Part shown: in pieces, positions 22,801 through 37,700 of the stretch | How positions within the stretch are numbered: the stretch's first letter is position 1 | Layout: each line of letters begins with the position of its first letter | NCBI GenBank assembly: GCA_003342895.1 | Contig: PTFA01000271.1 | Coordinates: forward strand, 62,409 to 126,408 | Length of the DNA: 64,000 nucleotides | Direction: 5' to 3' | From: Casuarius casuarius | Lineage: Eukaryota > Chordata > Aves > Casuariiformes > Casuariidae | Program-made: the position numbers and the translations under genes | The notes under the pieces: model-generated | Database searches by the model: none | Seen by the model: only the letters and a program-made list of their open reading frames with translations | What the model was told of the DNA's origin: nothing

Positions 22801-25800
22801 CTGCTGCCAGCCTGGTGGGGAATGGACCAGCAATACTGCTTTATCCGATACACCTCCAGCAAAACCATCCTGCAAGTGCCAGGTTAATGGTTGTCAGTAA
22901 TACTTAAACTAACAGTTTTTGGTGGAGTGCAACAGTTAAGTCCTTTACATGTTGCATATCAGAGGATTCTAGTTTATATTGCCAATACCACTAGTTCTTG
23001 ATTGGGGACAGACCCCTCAGTGCTTGTCTGTACAAAAATTGATAGAAAGCTGTGATATTTGCCTTGAAGATGTCCTTAGCATATAAGTAGCAAAAGCATT
23101 TTAAGTAGTCCTGTGCCTCGTGCCCCTCTGTTAACTTTCACTTTTATTGGGTTGTTTTAATCATTGATTGAACTGTTTGCAGTTCCTGCTCCTTTTATTG
23201 TCCCTCTTTGCATCCCAACAAAAATCCCTGTTGCTCATCTTTCAGCATTTGTCCTATTTGTTACTGGAAGTTCCTCTGTAGAGGAGCTTGGAGGGGTTTT
23301 GCTCACTGTTTCTGGCAATAACCGAGATGGTTTTGTGAGTTACGGAGAATAAACTGGATTGATTTCCCTTTTGTAGCCTCGACTAGAAATGCCAATTCCC
23401 TTGGTCTGCTGTGCGCTCAAGGCCACAAGCCAAGCTGCTATCAATTTTACCTACTCCTCCTGTGAAATTGCTGTAGAAAAGACACTTTCCAGATCATGTG
23501 TGTGGAACAGATGTGGCTGATATTACCAGATGATTCAGCTAAAACTGATGCCAAAATGTCTTCCAGAACTCTCAACTGGCTGTTGGGTTGAGCAAAGGAA
23601 TAGCTTGATAAAATGCTGGGCTGGCTCTGCTGTCTGTGTCTGTCTGTAACTGCAGCCATGCCAGGTCTGGTTCCCTTTGATTTGCCAAAGGTCTAAGAGG
23701 GAGACAGGATGAGGGGTGCATGCAGATGTCTCCTGCTACAGGGGCTGGGGAGGCAGTGGAGATGTGTGTCCAGCACTGGGTGCTCCAGCCCAGGAGTATC
23801 AAAGGAATACAGAAATGCCTTTGCAATCAGCTTGGTTAATGTGTGGAGATACTTGCACACAGTCTGTGCCCAAACTGTGCACTGCTTCCCCCACCCCAAG
23901 TGTTTCTTTATTGTCAGGTATTATCAACATAGAGATAAACTTGGGTCTGTTTGGCTGACTGTATTTCCTTCCAGCATCTTCTGAGATGGAGGAAATTGTG
24001 TTTTCATAAATAAAAGTGTGATTAGCTTACCTGTTTTTCCCTTTGCAGTTACGGTTGGCACTCTCCCAGAGAGCTGCTGGAATAAGTTTTTTGAGGCTAG
24101 ATGCATACACACACTTTTGCCAAAGACAGGACTGCTGCCCTGAAAAGTCTAGCACTGTAAACACATTCTTTTCTTTAAGACTTGCTTATATGTAGACTGA
24201 GGAGTGCAAGAAATTAGCAGAAGTGCTTGTTCAGATTTGGTCAATGACTTGACAGTGCAGCTCTTTGGACTTTACTGCTGACATTGTAATTCAGGGGCAC
24301 TTTAACTCCAATTCAGATTAAACTTTTATAGTTGGGTGAAGTCCAAGGACCTGTGTGCTGCTTCTGCTGCCTGGAGAATACAGCCCAGTGAGCAGACACT
24401 GGTTGTTTTGTAATCCATTATAGTGAAGAATTAAGCTCAGCTGATGGGCAGGTGAACCAGAGGTGTTTTTTTTACTCCATGAAGTAATAGATGTCCACAA
24501 AGGATGTTTATGTGGTGGGTACAAAGTTGCCAAGTCTTGGCACTGGAAAATGCGGAGTATATATTTTTGTGTCTTTGACTGTCAGAAATTACATTTATGC
24601 ATGGTACCAGCTGCTTCCAGCAGCCAAAGCATGGTGTCTGGCTAGCCTAACTCATGGGTGCATCACAGGGAAGAAATGTCCACAAATAGTGGTGGTGGGG
24701 ATTGTTTCCCCTTCCCTGGTCCTGGGCAAACTTGGGTTCTGGCAGAATCTTCTGCTGAAATCTATACTATGGTCTCCCTTAATAGAGGAAACTAGAGGAA
24801 GAGCTGTGTTTTTCCTCTGTGACTGCTGAGTCAGGAAGGGCTAGAGGTGAGAAGCACAGGGATGCCATTCGGTGCCCATGAGAAAGCTGGCACACAAGTT
24901 CCTCTCTGTATTTGCCCCTGTGGGAGCTCTCTCTGACGTTCAGCAGCCCTACCTGCCTTCCATCAGAAAACAGGATATTTTCCTATTCTTCCTTGGTTTT
25001 GGACTGTAGGCTACAAACCAGGTTTGCTGTGGAAGTAAGCAGAGCAGCCTACAAAGCACTTTCTACTCAATGTCCCAGGTGGGACATTTGGTCCAGGTGA
25101 CAAGATAATTTTGCTTTTTCTGGAGGACTCCTGTTTGCTTTGTTCTAGCCCAGAGTGTGGCCGTTTCCTAGCAGTGAAAGGCCCACCCAGGAAAGGATGT
25201 AATTTGGGAGAGGTTGTATGTTGCATGCTTGCGCTACTGCAGACTATTGGATGTAACCTTGATGTTACAGGGGAAATGGTGGTCCTTTAAGCAGTGTGTG
25301 GTGCTCCCTATGCTCTGTGCCTTTACACTCCAGCAGACTAGGGAATCGGGCAATATTTGCATAGTCTGGCTTGCCTGTTTCTGTGGAATTATTAGATAAG
25401 GCAGTTGGGGTCCCAGCTGCACCTCTCTGGTTTCTTTTGTACTTGATGTTGTGTCTTCTGTTCGCTTACCAGCTGCTAAAGATTTTCCTTCAGCTCAAAA
25501 TGCAGGGGCTGAGGCTTCCAAAGCAGGAGGCTGGTTGTTCTCTCCCGTTGGTAAAGCCAGGTTCTGTCAGCAGAATCTTGCTGAGACAGTTGCAGTTTTT
25601 GCCAGGAAGGCTCTTTCCTATCCTTGCCTGTGTCTGAGCAAAAAGCAGCGCTGAGGGGCAAATAGACTAGGCTTGTATTGCAGGGTTTCACTGGCAAAAC
25701 TCTGCTAGTCATGACTTGCATCTCTTGTACCATTTGGCTATGCTGACAGGAGAGCTTGCAGTAGACACAGGGTTCATAGAGCTTTTGTATTGCTACAAAA

Positions 25801-28800
25801 TTTTCTTAAATGATAGGGTACTTTGTGGTGTTTTGAATTTCACCCATGACTGCATGCATGCTCTGGGCCTGAATGTAAAATGCTGCATATCATTGACTTA
25901 GGAGTGTTTTGGTAGGTTACAGACCACCCAGCTAGCACAAAAGCCAAGCCTGTGTGGATGCAAAGATGAAGTAAAATATATTTACCATGTTTTTATTTAT
26001 CTTTTGCCACAAAGATTTAAAATGGAAGTGTGGGTGCTGATTGGGTAAAGAAGCTGTTTTGTATATTTGAAGTGTAAAAGTTTTCAGTCACTCACACTGT
26101 GAATAACTTGCTGCAGGATCAGAAGTTTGCAGTTCCCTTCCTAGCCCTGTCACTGTTGACTGTTGAAGAGGATTCAGCAGAGTAAGAGGAGCATAATTGG
26201 GAGGAAATTCACTTATCTCTGCCCCACTTCTTCCCATGAGCAAAAGGGCGGGGGGGGCACAATAAAGACATCTGTTCCTTTGAACCCAGAGCAGACTTGC
26301 TGGGGAGAGCAAGAGAGAACTCGGGGAGAGGAGAGAGGACTCTACTGCTGCTGTGCAAGTGGCTGTTAATCGTTGATTATTGAGTACTGAGAGGGTGAGC
26401 TTTTATCATGCTGACCTTAGGGAATATTGAAAAGATGCTGGCACTGACCTCTGCCAGGATTTAAATCCTGGAGGTTCAGAATCCCTTTGTGCTCTTTCAA
26501 AGAAGAGGCAAATCTCCGTGGTAGCCACGCTTTCCCCTCTGCCTCGGGGTAGGTGCCTCCGCTGAACTGACCCACATTGCTGCTCTCTCCTCTCCTGGGT
26601 GAGCCTTTCACTGCTGGGAAACGGCCACACTCTGGGCTAGAACGAAGCAAACAGTAGTCCTCCAGAAAAAGCAAAATTAGCCTGTCACCTAGACCAAAAG
26701 GATGTCCTGCCTCCCATCCACATTTTGTTCTTGTTGTGTGTAGTGCTTAAAATCTTGTGGACGTAAGCACAGCGCTGCAGGGCCTTCCCTCTTCCCCTCC
26801 TTCGCCCCCACCTAATCTCATTTTGCTACTTAGTCACAGCGGAGACGGCTCTGATGGGTTTATGTGCCCCTGCTTCTGGCTGGGTGTGTTGTGCTTTATG
26901 TTCAGCCTGGGACAGTTGATGTGAGTAAGAGATCAGGTTGCACAAATCTACAGCTTCAAAGTCCTCCTGTTGTGTCAGCAGGTGCATGCATGAATATTAA
27001 GTTTTCATCTAAGTATTATATCTGGAAACAAAAGCTGTGTGGTAACCAACATGTTACAAAATGCCAAGGGGGCGATGCATTGATCTCAAACTAGTAATAT
27101 GTGGCTGAGAAACCTTTAATGAGCTCACCCACACAATGCAGAGGCAGACGGTCCCCTAAGAGCTTTTCCCAGACTCCTAAAAAGGTCTAAAGCATAAACC
27201 AATGGCCCTGGTACCCACTGGCACCAATAATGTTGGTGGGGGATATTCTTAAATTGTGGATTTGGAGTCCGCTCTGTATTCTTCTCTGACATTCTCCCCT
27301 AGCAAGTGAGGGACTGTCAGAGAAATGGCCATCTGGGAGATGGTATAAAGAGACTACTAAGCCTATAAACCTGGGATGCTTGTACAGAATGGGAATGGTT
27401 CTGTCTTAACCTTAAGGGTAACTAGCAGACAGCTGCTAGAAAGAAGAAATGTGGCTTTGTGCAATGATGTGAAAAATGTGAGCCAGGAGCCTGCTGGTAG
27501 GTATATGAAGAGCTGATTGTGCTGGAAAGAAAAATCTTAGGCGTATCATGGACACAAAGGTATCTCTGTATCAGTGATTGGGATGGAAACCAAGGCTGAG
27601 CTGAGCAGAGGCTTTCAAAAGTTCTAGGGTACTGAATGAAAGGGCTGATGTCTAGTTTGTGAACACCCCCTTAGTGATTATAGTTCTCAGCACAACTGAG
27701 AGCTGCTGATACATGATCTCTGGAAAATTTTCTCATATACCCATATAGTCAGAAACAGTCAGAAATCTCTCTGGTCTTTCTGCTTCTCTCACTAGGTGCA
27801 AGTTAGATGAATCCATATGGTGGGGGAGAAATGGGGACCTTCGTATTGTAGGTGGCACTGGAACATGGTGACATGATTAAAAGTGATGGGATTCTGTAAC
27901 TTGTAGCTATAAACTACAGGCATGGGCATATTAAGTTATAGAGGTGAGAAAGGGGCACAGGAGCGCTCAAATACCTCCCTAAACTCTAGCGAGAGACAGT
28001 ATGTGAAGGGAGGAGAAGGAACTAAAATGTAACTACAGATAGTCTGTCTACGAAGGTGAGCAGGCTAGCAGGACTAAACTGCTGCAATGGCCTGGAAAAA
28101 GGCTGTGGGAGCCAAATACGGAGAGAAGAGAAGCAAGTGAGGCTGATAAAGCAATGGGCAAGAGGAGAGGCTGATGCTGAAGTAATCTTACGAACTAAAT
28201 AAGAGTTTATTCCAGAAATAATTACTTGAAATATTAAGCAATGGAGATTGTTAAGGAGTTAAACTCAGTGTCTGGTAGACATGATTGTCCCACGCTTCAG
28301 GGACCCTCTGAGTGCAGGTTTAAAAAAAAAAATCACAAGAAAGGACCCTGCATTTCTCCCCCCTCGGTTTTCCTCTCCTGTCTCTCTTTGGTGAGATGGA
28401 GGGTCTTGCAGTGCTTGGAAGAGCCTATGGAGACAGGGTCACCCTTAGAAAGAGGAATGGAAGGGAAAACTCAGCATATTCATATATCATAAAGCTCCAG
28501 AGGAGGCAACAAGTGACCTCTGAATAACAGAAGCCTGTTTGAGGCTTACACAAAAGGGTACATAATATGTCGCAAGAGCTCATCGAGGGAGAGGAACACA
28601 AAGCTAAGGATGTAATCAACGGGAGGCAGTCCTCGGAAACGGCATGTGCATGCTAGGCTGTGGGCGAAGGGAGCAGCTGAGCTGGAGAATGATGCTGCAA
28701 GGGAACCGTGTTGGTGACGGAGCTGTGTCTTTAAATACGTGATAGCACCACAAGGTGATCTGATTATGCAGATGGCTACTCTAGCATTACGTTTGCTTAG

Positions 28801-31800
28801 TTTTAGTGCAAAGCTATAGGCAAAGACAAACAAGAAGGAAGGCAATGAAGGTCAAGGTAAGTTCCTCTACAGCAAATGCATAAAGATGGTTACAGGGGAG
28901 TGGCAGACCTGTTAGTATTGCAGATTGCAACACATTCTCTATGCTGATTGAGACTAACAGGGACAGAAGATAGAGCAGGGCAAAGAGCTCAGTTTAGATA
29001 AAAAGGGATGTTCTCTTGTCCCAGTGAGTAGGAATTCATGCTGATGGACTTTAATAAGGTGTCTGGAAAAGGCTCGATCATATGTGTTACCATCAGGCAC
29101 TGTTACTGACTTTAAATTCCTCTTTCTTGAAAGACACTGTTTATTTATAATAATTATGAGCAAGAAAATGCAGACCTCAGCCAATTTGACTGTCAGGGGA
29201 CTAGAGAGGAGCAGATCTTAGAACTGTATTTAGAGGAGGTTACAATACTGCCTAGCGAAGGTTATAATGTTGCCCAGGCACCTTCATTGAAAAAAGAAGT
29301 CTTTCCACTGCAAGGTCACCTGAATATTTGAATAATTTTAAATGTAAAGTTTAAATATACGTTGAAAAATTATTTGATTTCTTTTCGCTAAAGTATCTTT
29401 TCTAGCAGAGCAAACCTTGTACAACATACATGCACAGCATGCTATATTCTGTCCTAGAGGCAGCAGAAGAGCCGCAACAGATTTGGTTAGCAGATCATGT
29501 GGGGTCTTCTAAGTTGACAGGAACACCAGGAATGTAACCTGCACTGAGAGCTCTTCCTTCTGGAACAAGGGCCAGGCTTGTTCTCCTTTTCTTCATCGAT
29601 TCCTAGTTAGTTCTGAGTCTGTAGTTTTGTATGCAACAGTAGTAAGTATTGACTCCACTGTGTGCTGGGGACTTAGAGGACACTTGAAAGGCTGCAGAAA
29701 CAAAACCTGGGCAATATTCTTCTCTGTCCTTTCTTGAAGGAAGTGCTAGCCTTGGGCCTGAAATGTCCTGGATGGGAAAATTGCTTCTAGTAACACGCAG
29801 TGGCATTGGCTTTATGGAAGTGAAATCTCTGTGCACCGTTGCTCTCTCTTCCCCCTGCCTTTTTCAGGTGGAGGTTGTCGCAGAGCCCTGTGGTGCTGCT
29901 AGGAAGAGCAAACACAGGGCTGCAGTAGCATCCTGGGAGCCGCTGCCTGGTCCTGCCATGGCACTGCTGGCTATGTGGATGTGACAGGGGATGTGACACC
30001 AGTGGGTATTGCTCTGTGTGCTCTCTGGTGTGCGCTTTGCTGCTCACACCAGCCTGTGTGTGATGGGCGGAGGGACATCTCAGCCTGCTTGGTACTTGGC
30101 TAGCTCTGTGCAGAGGATGGGTTATTTTTAATTTCAAAGTGGCATTTAGTCTAGAGTTGTTTCTGGAGTTGCTTCCCTTTGCTGAGCCTGAGCTATCATA
30201 TGAAAGTGCTACTGTGTGGAAAGACTCTGTCAGGAGCCAGGGAGGGAAGGCATTGCCCTGAGAAAGAGACTTTAAATCTGTGGTTCTGCTCCAACAAAGA
30301 AAAAAAATGTGCTTTGAAAATCCTATGAGGGCTCAGATTATCGTCCACAGATTTCTCTTCAATAGGTAGTAGAATCGGCCCTTGGGAGTACAAGGGAACA
30401 GGCTCACTTTTGAAGCAGCTTGGAGGGAGAACAGGAATTTATTCTTGCTCACATATAGATCTTTAAAACAAGACCAATACTCAAGCCCTCAGCCTGGATG
30501 GGCTCCTACCCTCCTCCGGCCAGCAACGCTCGCAGGAGAGGTGTGACTTTTCACAGCTGGCTGCTTTTCAGAGGCCCGGCCCCTGCTCCAGGGCTGGCTG
30601 GGGCAGCCCACGGCACAAACGTAGCAGTGGACTGGAGCTTGCACACAGATACCTAGTGAGACCCAAGGCTGCCTTGTCGGCTGGTTCCTCAGGGACAGGG
30701 ATCGCTGCCACCTTCCACAAAGAGAGGGCCCCAGCTGCCGCACAGATAAATGCAGTGCCATCGAGCCCTGCTTTGGACGATGCTGACGTTCAGTGCTGCT
30801 GCAGGGCTGCCTGGGATCCAGGACGGAGGCAGGCTCTGGTGAGTGCCACCCTGCAAGCCATGAGGAAGAAGCCTTTTCTGATGGCTCAAGGGAGTACAAA
30901 TAGAAGATACCTCAGGTCTTGCATCCTTTCCTGAAGCAACCACAGCCAGCTGGTTCTAGGGGCAGGACAGTGGATTCAGCAGGCCATTGCTTCTGCTCTG
31001 GAGTGGGAAGTGGCGCTAGTCTGAATGATGCATCACTATCTGCACAGTGGCATGGACAGACGAACTTTCCTTTGCTAGCAAATCCCCATATCTTCCTTTT
31101 TGTCCTGACAGCATGCTTCTATTACAGCTCTTCTTACAAATCTCCCAAATATCAGCTTTAATTTAGCAGTGCACAAACTAGACAGACCAAGTTTGTCAGT
31201 TCTTTCCCCTAGAGCAGGGTTTGATTAGCCAGTGAGCTAGAAGGGATGTGTGTGCCCTGGTGCCTTCCTCTCTTTGCCCCATTCTCCATTATGCAATGGG
31301 ATTTGTCCGGACTGATGATACTGATATCACTTACAGAAGCACTCTGCCAAGACCTGTCACTGGCTGGTAGAGAAGATTTCTTTTTGATTGCCAAGACTGG
31401 ACGTGAATATAATCTCAGTCTTCCTTCTAAAGCAGCAGTAGGGAGGCCCAAACTGTTGAGATAATGCTCAAGAAAAGAAGCAGCGTAAAATAATGAACTC
31501 CTGACCCATGGCATTTGCTGCCCTCTTTTAAGATGAGTCTCCTCTTTGTGCTAACCTCCTTTGTCCCCTGACAGGAACACTAGTGAGTGGTGTGAAAAAG
31601 GTGATTATAATATGACTTCTGGCTGTCTTCCATACTACAGAAGAATTACAGGCACCAATAAACTTACCAGGTGGCTGGTGAAAAGCAAGCAGGAGGAAGT
31701 ACTTTTTTTTCCCACAACCCATAATTACGGTGTGGAGCTAATTACCCCATGACACGTGAAGGCCAGAATACAAACAGATTTTAAAAGATTTGTGCAAATT

Positions 31801-34800
31801 CATGGAGGATTTGTCTGTCAGTAGCTGTTTAATATTTCATAGTCCACATGCAGAAACAGATTCTAAGCTGCTCATTGCCAGAAGCTGGGGAGGGTGTATC
31901 AGAGGAGGAGTTGCTGTAGGCCTGCTCTGCCTTTTTGCACTTTCCCCTGAAGTTTCTATTCCTGGTTACTGTCAGACACTCTGTGGTAGATGAGCTGACC
32001 TGGTATTGTTTTTCTAGTGTTGCTGAACACTGTCTGTTGCTGTGTCATGATCTCTGTCCCACCCCCTGTCATTTTTGCCTTTTTCACAGGGACCTGTCAC
32101 ACAGACGTCCCAGTCGGAGCCCGCGTGCGTGAAGCATCGTTCTAATGAGCACCGTAGCTTAGAAGTTTCCTTTTCGCACAACTAGGGCAGCTGCTCCAGT
32201 ATGGGTGAGAGAGGAAAGGCAGACGCAAGCATCATGAGCAATGAGGGTGTTTAAAAATAAATGGCACAGCAGTTCAGTTGTGCAGACAGATCAGCCGTTT
32301 TGCTTTCCTCACCTTGTGTGGGCTTCTCTGCATGCCCACTGTTGTACTTGCAGCTTGATACCTTCTCATTCCCCCTTGGCTTGCTGATCCTTTCTCTCTG
32401 GCGCTTTGACTCAAAGGATCTCAAAGTATTTTAAGCAGATGAATGCTTCCATGTTAAGTTTTACACTACCCTCACTCTTGGCAGTGGAACGTAAAGTGTG
32501 TGCAGCTCGACCTTTTCAGGGGGCCTGGATATGAAACTGAGAGATTGGCCACTGGGAAAGGGATTCTGTACAGTGTTTGATTAGTATCTAGGTGGGTGGC
32601 TTATACACTCCCTGTCTGGGACCAGTGAGGGATGTGTTTGGTAGCAGACTGCAGGGCACAGATGCTGTAAAGAGTTTTCATTCAAAATGTGTAATTCATA
32701 AATCTTGTCTGGCTGGAACAAACTTCTTGACCAAACACGAACAGCTCTTAGTTTGTTGGCTTGGTTGATTGTGTGTCATCTTCTGCTTTCGCTTCCTCCA
32801 TCCCCACCCAGCCCCCACACTCCCCCACTAATTGCTTTTCATCAAATTTATCTGACATTCTTAGTAGACAGGAATGTCATCAGCCTTTCATTCAATGTTT
32901 TGGATCTCTGTTGAAATGGCTTCTTGCTAGAGGGTGTTCAGGCTTTGGTGTCCATCCTGCAAAACTTCAGGGTGGAGGGAGGCTTTCTCTGTTGGGAATG
33001 CTACTCTGTGAAGCGTTAGTTGCTGCTGTTGGATACCGTTTGGCCTGTACTCGTAGGTGAGGCCATCCTGGCAATAGTTTGGTGTCAAGTTTTTCTTCTT
33101 CTACCGCGATCTCTTCACGCAGCTCACTAATGTGGCTGAGTTTCTATTCCAGTTTTCTCTTCAATACGCATGCATCTCTTCTCCAGCCCTTGCTCTGCTC
33201 TGTGTCACCTTCTAGCCTGCTGTGGAGCTCTGGGTGAGAGTTTCAAACACACCCTGGGTCAGCCTGCTCTCCTCCAACAGCAGGTGAGGCAGATGGCTTG
33301 CCTGATTTTTAAGGTTATACATATGCGTTGGGTTACATTACCATGTTCTCGTGGCTTTGGGGAGCCTGTGTGTACAGAGGTATCACAATGCTAGTCCATG
33401 TGCTACAAAAATTTGCAACTTAAAGCTTTCCTTAAGAAGAAATGTTGCATACCTTTAGGAATTCTTATTTTTTTCATCTAAACTCCCTTCTCGAAACATC
33501 CCATTAAAATCTGACTCTGTTGTCAAAAGCTGCGTGCATAAAGGCTGAGTGCATAATCCTGGTATAGGCAAAAACGATGCTGTTGGTTTTGCATAGGTCT
33601 TAGTTCCTAGTTAGTCATCAGTTCATTTATTTATTCGTATTAATTTTTTTGCAATGCCCAGCTATGTAACCTCACTGCTGACCCCATTCTGTAATCAGTT
33701 CTTCCCATCTGGTTGGAAAGAAAATAAGCACATACCGCAGTTTGTGTTACAAATTGCTGGCATGCTTGTGTATCTCAGCATTGACTGTGGGTGACTGTGT
33801 TGCTACTCTGCACCTTGAGGTCTTGTGAAAGCTCACAGAGTTAATCTTTTATATGGTTCAGTCCAGTTCCCCCTTAATGGAAAGAATCTTACTGACTTCA
33901 GTGGTCTCTGGATCAGCCCTCTAATCCTGTAAAGGAATGTGGCCGTATTCTTGGGTGGATTTTAGCATGACTGCATGCTGAATGCCCTAATGACTATTGC
34001 AATATTAGCCTGCATATTTTCCATTTGGGTGTGAAATCATCTTGATGTTTGGAACTGTTCAGGTATTTTTCTAAACCATTGCTTATCTCTGCATGGGAGC
34101 TCTGTGCTGTAATAGCCTTAGGACTGATTGAATATTGCATGCTACTCGACTGTGAGTTCCCCCTTAATCCAGGAGGTTCCTACAGTCTTTTTGAAAACTA
34201 GGATAAGGAAAGGGCAGGAGAATGTGAGAAATATTTTAAAAAGAATTTGTAATGAACCTTTGCAGACAAAGAATTAGGCATCGCAGGTCTGTAAGTGTGG
34301 TTTTCTGTGTAAATTGACTGATATCTTACTTTGAAGTTATTCTGTAGATTTCCATCCTGTTTTTAATCTTGGTAGCATTATTGAGGCATATCTGAACGCT
34401 ATCCAGAGGTTAGCACTGACTTATAGATAATGTGGGGTCTCTGGTAATGTTTCAGTATAAGATTCAAATATTTTTGACAGGTTTATGAAGTGCTGATTCT
34501 ACATAGAGATTTTAGAAAGGAGTTTAAAAATCATTGTCCTGTGTTACTAACACCTCCTTCTCCTCTTGAAACACGACGTAGAATCCTATATAGTGAGTTT
34601 TCTTTCTTTATACTGGCAGGTTTAACTTGTTGCACTTGATTCATTTTGGAGAATTTGTCAGAGACTGGCCACTTTCTCTGCTACTGCTTTGAATCTGTTG
34701 CTTTCATGCAGTGCCAACATAGTGGCTGCAAATGCTCACGTCACATTTTCTGTGAATAACACTCTTAATAAAAGCAAAACTTGCAACTTCCCCTTCCCTT

Positions 34801-37500
34801 TCCTCTAGATACAGTTTTTCTGTTTGTAAAAGCTGGCTAACTTTTAACCTTGTGTAGTTCTTTGGAACTGACAGTTCCTGCTGCTGATGTGCAGTTTCTC
34901 TGTAACATTTTGCAAGTCATTTCCTTCGCATGGCGAAGTGGATGCATGTCCCTAAGGGGTGGTGGAGGGCACAAGCTGAAGTATGCCAGCCGGGTTGTTT
35001 TGGTTCCTGTTTCGGAGGGATTCTTTGTTGTGGTATTGCATTTCTGCAGAGCACAAATGTGTTGTATCCTTTTGCATAATAGAGGGAAAGCCAAATGCCA
35101 CCTAGTCAGAGGATGAAACAGCTTCCAAGTGTCCATTGCAATGGCTGAATAGGGCAGCTGAAGCCCTTGCCTCAAAATTGGTACCCTGAAGTCTTGGTGA
35201 CCTTGTGCAGCACTACAACAATTGTTTTTTAGAAGAGCACCTAGCTTTGGGTCTTTCCTCCCTTGAAATGAAGCTCATCCCCATGTGCTGGTGGCATCAG
35301 AAAAACACAAGATGTGAAAATCGCATGTTCCCAGGCCTTGGTTGCAAATGAGAGTAGACCTTTCTTATGCAATTTCTGCCCGAGTTGTATTGCTTTGTGA
35401 CACCCATCTACACAGCCCTCTCATCCGTCCTGTGTGCGGATGTAGAAATGGCAGCTTCCAGGGCACCGATGTCGACAGCTTGGGGAGAATTGTCTTGGCA
35501 CAGGGAGCACAGAAGTGCTTCAGTCACAGATGTCTGCTTATTTCTGTCCACTGGAGTAATGCCAGCTCTGGAAAGGATGGGGAAAAAAGGGATTTGGGCA
35601 GTTAAAAGCAAGCGGGCTAGAAGGATGGGGAAAGAGGTCAGGCCTGGCCGATGCTCAGTGTTTTGCAGGACCCTCTGACAGCAAGAGCCACATGGGGGTG
35701 GGTGGTCTGCTGCAACACTTGCGGGAAGCCCTGTGGTCTGATCCAGGCCCTGTTCCTCATCACCCTCCTTAACGTCCGCATGAAATATGTGTGGGTCTAG
35801 CCTCACACATGCTTGGCATGAGCAGAGCCAGGGACATGCCTCTGAGCATAGGAAACGTGCTTCCTGGAAGTCTGGCCAGGAGCACAATGGGAGCATGTTA
35901 GACATGGTTTGCAGGGTCAGGCTAATGATTAGTCCTATCCCTCCCCAAGTTGTAATTAGTTGCAGTGATGTCACCCTTTGCTCTGACTTCTCTGGCATTA
36001 ATTACAGAGCTGCAGATTTCCTGCCTTTCCCTTTTAATCTCTCACTGAGAAACACAGAGTTTACACCCCTCTTTTTAACGTCTACCGGCAAACTTCCTCA
36101 TCGCATACCACAGAGCCTGACCTCTGGCTTGTAGCAGAAACTGGAAATAGGCTTGATTGGGGTGCTTACGTAGGTGGCTTTTTGAGCATGAGCTCACCAG
36201 GGCTAAGAATGCTCCCCCTGTTCCTCCCGAGCCTGAAAAACCTGACACAGGGCCAGGAGCATTACTGTGAAGCCATCCAAGACCTATCTTTACACCCCAT
36301 TTCATTTTAGGCTCAGCCCTGAGGAGCAAGATTCAAGATGTGTAAAAACCCACAGTGATGTTGCCCCTCCATTTAGGGGAATTCTGCCCTCCCTGGGAAA
36401 TCTCAAGGCTTAGCTGTAGCCTGATTGCCAGCAACTGGGGAATTGGTGTAGGAGCTGGTAGATGACCCTGTTCCTGTTGGAGATATCCTTTCTATTCACA
36501 GGACAGCATTGAGATCAGGTCTGAACTGAAGCAGTTCTGTATAGCTTGAGTGGCCTTACTATCCTACAAAGACCCTACAGCCCTATGCTTAGGCTGCCCT
36601 GTTGCTGGACTCTGCCTGTCTTCAGTAAATTTGGGGCTGTGGCTTGAACCCAGCCAGCAGCAGCTTGTACAACATCTCTGTTGTCCAGGGATCCTTGTGA
36701 GCTCTATGCAACCTCTAATCATTGGGGTTGAATGGGAGGGGTAGGAGAGTACTGCTAGCGGGATGCAGGAAGGAAATCACTGGGATTGACTAAGAGCTGT
36801 CAGAGGAGAGACAGAGTCAGGCCATTGAGGACGACTGAAATGCTGGGGCCCAGAAACGTCAACATGAGCTGGCTGGATTCATAATCAGTTCAATGGGGAC
36901 AGTCCCTCGTTAAGTGCCAAGGTTGCAGACCTGATCCTGCAGTCCCTGAGCCAGGCTGGTGCTGAGAGGAGGGAAGGAGCCTATGTCCTCCATAGGGGAT
37001 ACTGCTCTTGGCATGTGGGTGCACAGGGCTGCCCGTATCCTGTAGCAGTCCTAACCTAGACAGCTTCTGTGCTATACATAGGAGCTGACACGGGATGTGA
37101 GGAACCAAGGAGCTGCACTAATACTCCTCCATTTAGAGAAGTTCTTAAAAATATAGGTCAGATACTGTTCTCAGGAAGCTAAATCCAGAGTGACTGTGGT
37201 GCCATTTTCAGGGTTTATTTTGGTATTGCTGGGTAATATTTGGCCCTGATCTTCATATTTGCTTTGCAGCCATTTATTTTCCTGGACAATTTCTCAGCCT
37301 TGTGCATTTTGCTCTGTGCAGACCTCAGCAAGGTGGCCTCGCAGCTCCTTCAGTCAAGCATCTCCCAGTCAATCCTTCTTTTGTTTTGGGTGACTCTCCC
37401 CTTTGAAGTGGGGTGTGTCTATCACAACGGATCTGTCAGTAACATGAGGGGGAACATATCCCATAATCAGAAGCGTTCTGTCTAGAGAAAAGTGTTTATT

Positions 37501-37700
37501 ATATGCAACTTGTTAGGGACTGTCAATCAGCCAGGCTCCCTTTGTTACTCCATAATGCATCATTAATGATGGCTGCTGCTATGCATTTAATTTCAGTGCA
37601 CACTAGAGCCTTGTCTCTGTCTCCCCATCCCCTCCCCCCTCCTTATTATATCACCAGCACAGGAGAAATTAATAAATTGATCCAGGGAAGGAGAGCTGCA
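37501..37700. promoter_or_regulatory. Candidate enhancer: SOX, POU and homeodomain sites
   Basis: A SOX-type CTTTGTT (37540-37546), a POU-like ATAATGCAT (37552-37560), a paired ATTAATGATG (37562-37571) and ATGCATTTAATTT (37581-37593) lie within 55 bases. A second AT-rich patch (AATTAATAAATTGATC) follows about 80 bases later, after a C-rich spacer. SOX and POU sites a few bases apart are characteristic of neural and pluripotency enhancers; that this is one is inference from motif layout only. Confidence 0.35.

Larger units (their letters stand above)
21161..37500. other. Intron segment: no gene recognised
   Basis: Unique sequence with scattered minor simple repeats: a TTGG run at 21241-21252, a run of eight G near 26250, 11 A at 28322-28332, and pyrimidine-rich stretches at 26785-26812 and 32800-32830. 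A perfect stem-loop lies at 22771-22800 and has its own entry. The longest open frame, 35408-35998 on the - strand (196 codons), is rich in Cys, Ser and Leu without any domain I know and is taken as chance. No tRNA, pseudogene or transposon was recognised. Confidence 0.55.

Noticed and set aside
35408..35998. 196-codon open frame on the - strand, the longest gap-free frame inside the intron
   Set aside because: No recognisable domain, Cys/Ser/Leu-rich mixed composition, and no splice or promoter context. Frames of this size are expected by chance in about 59 kb.
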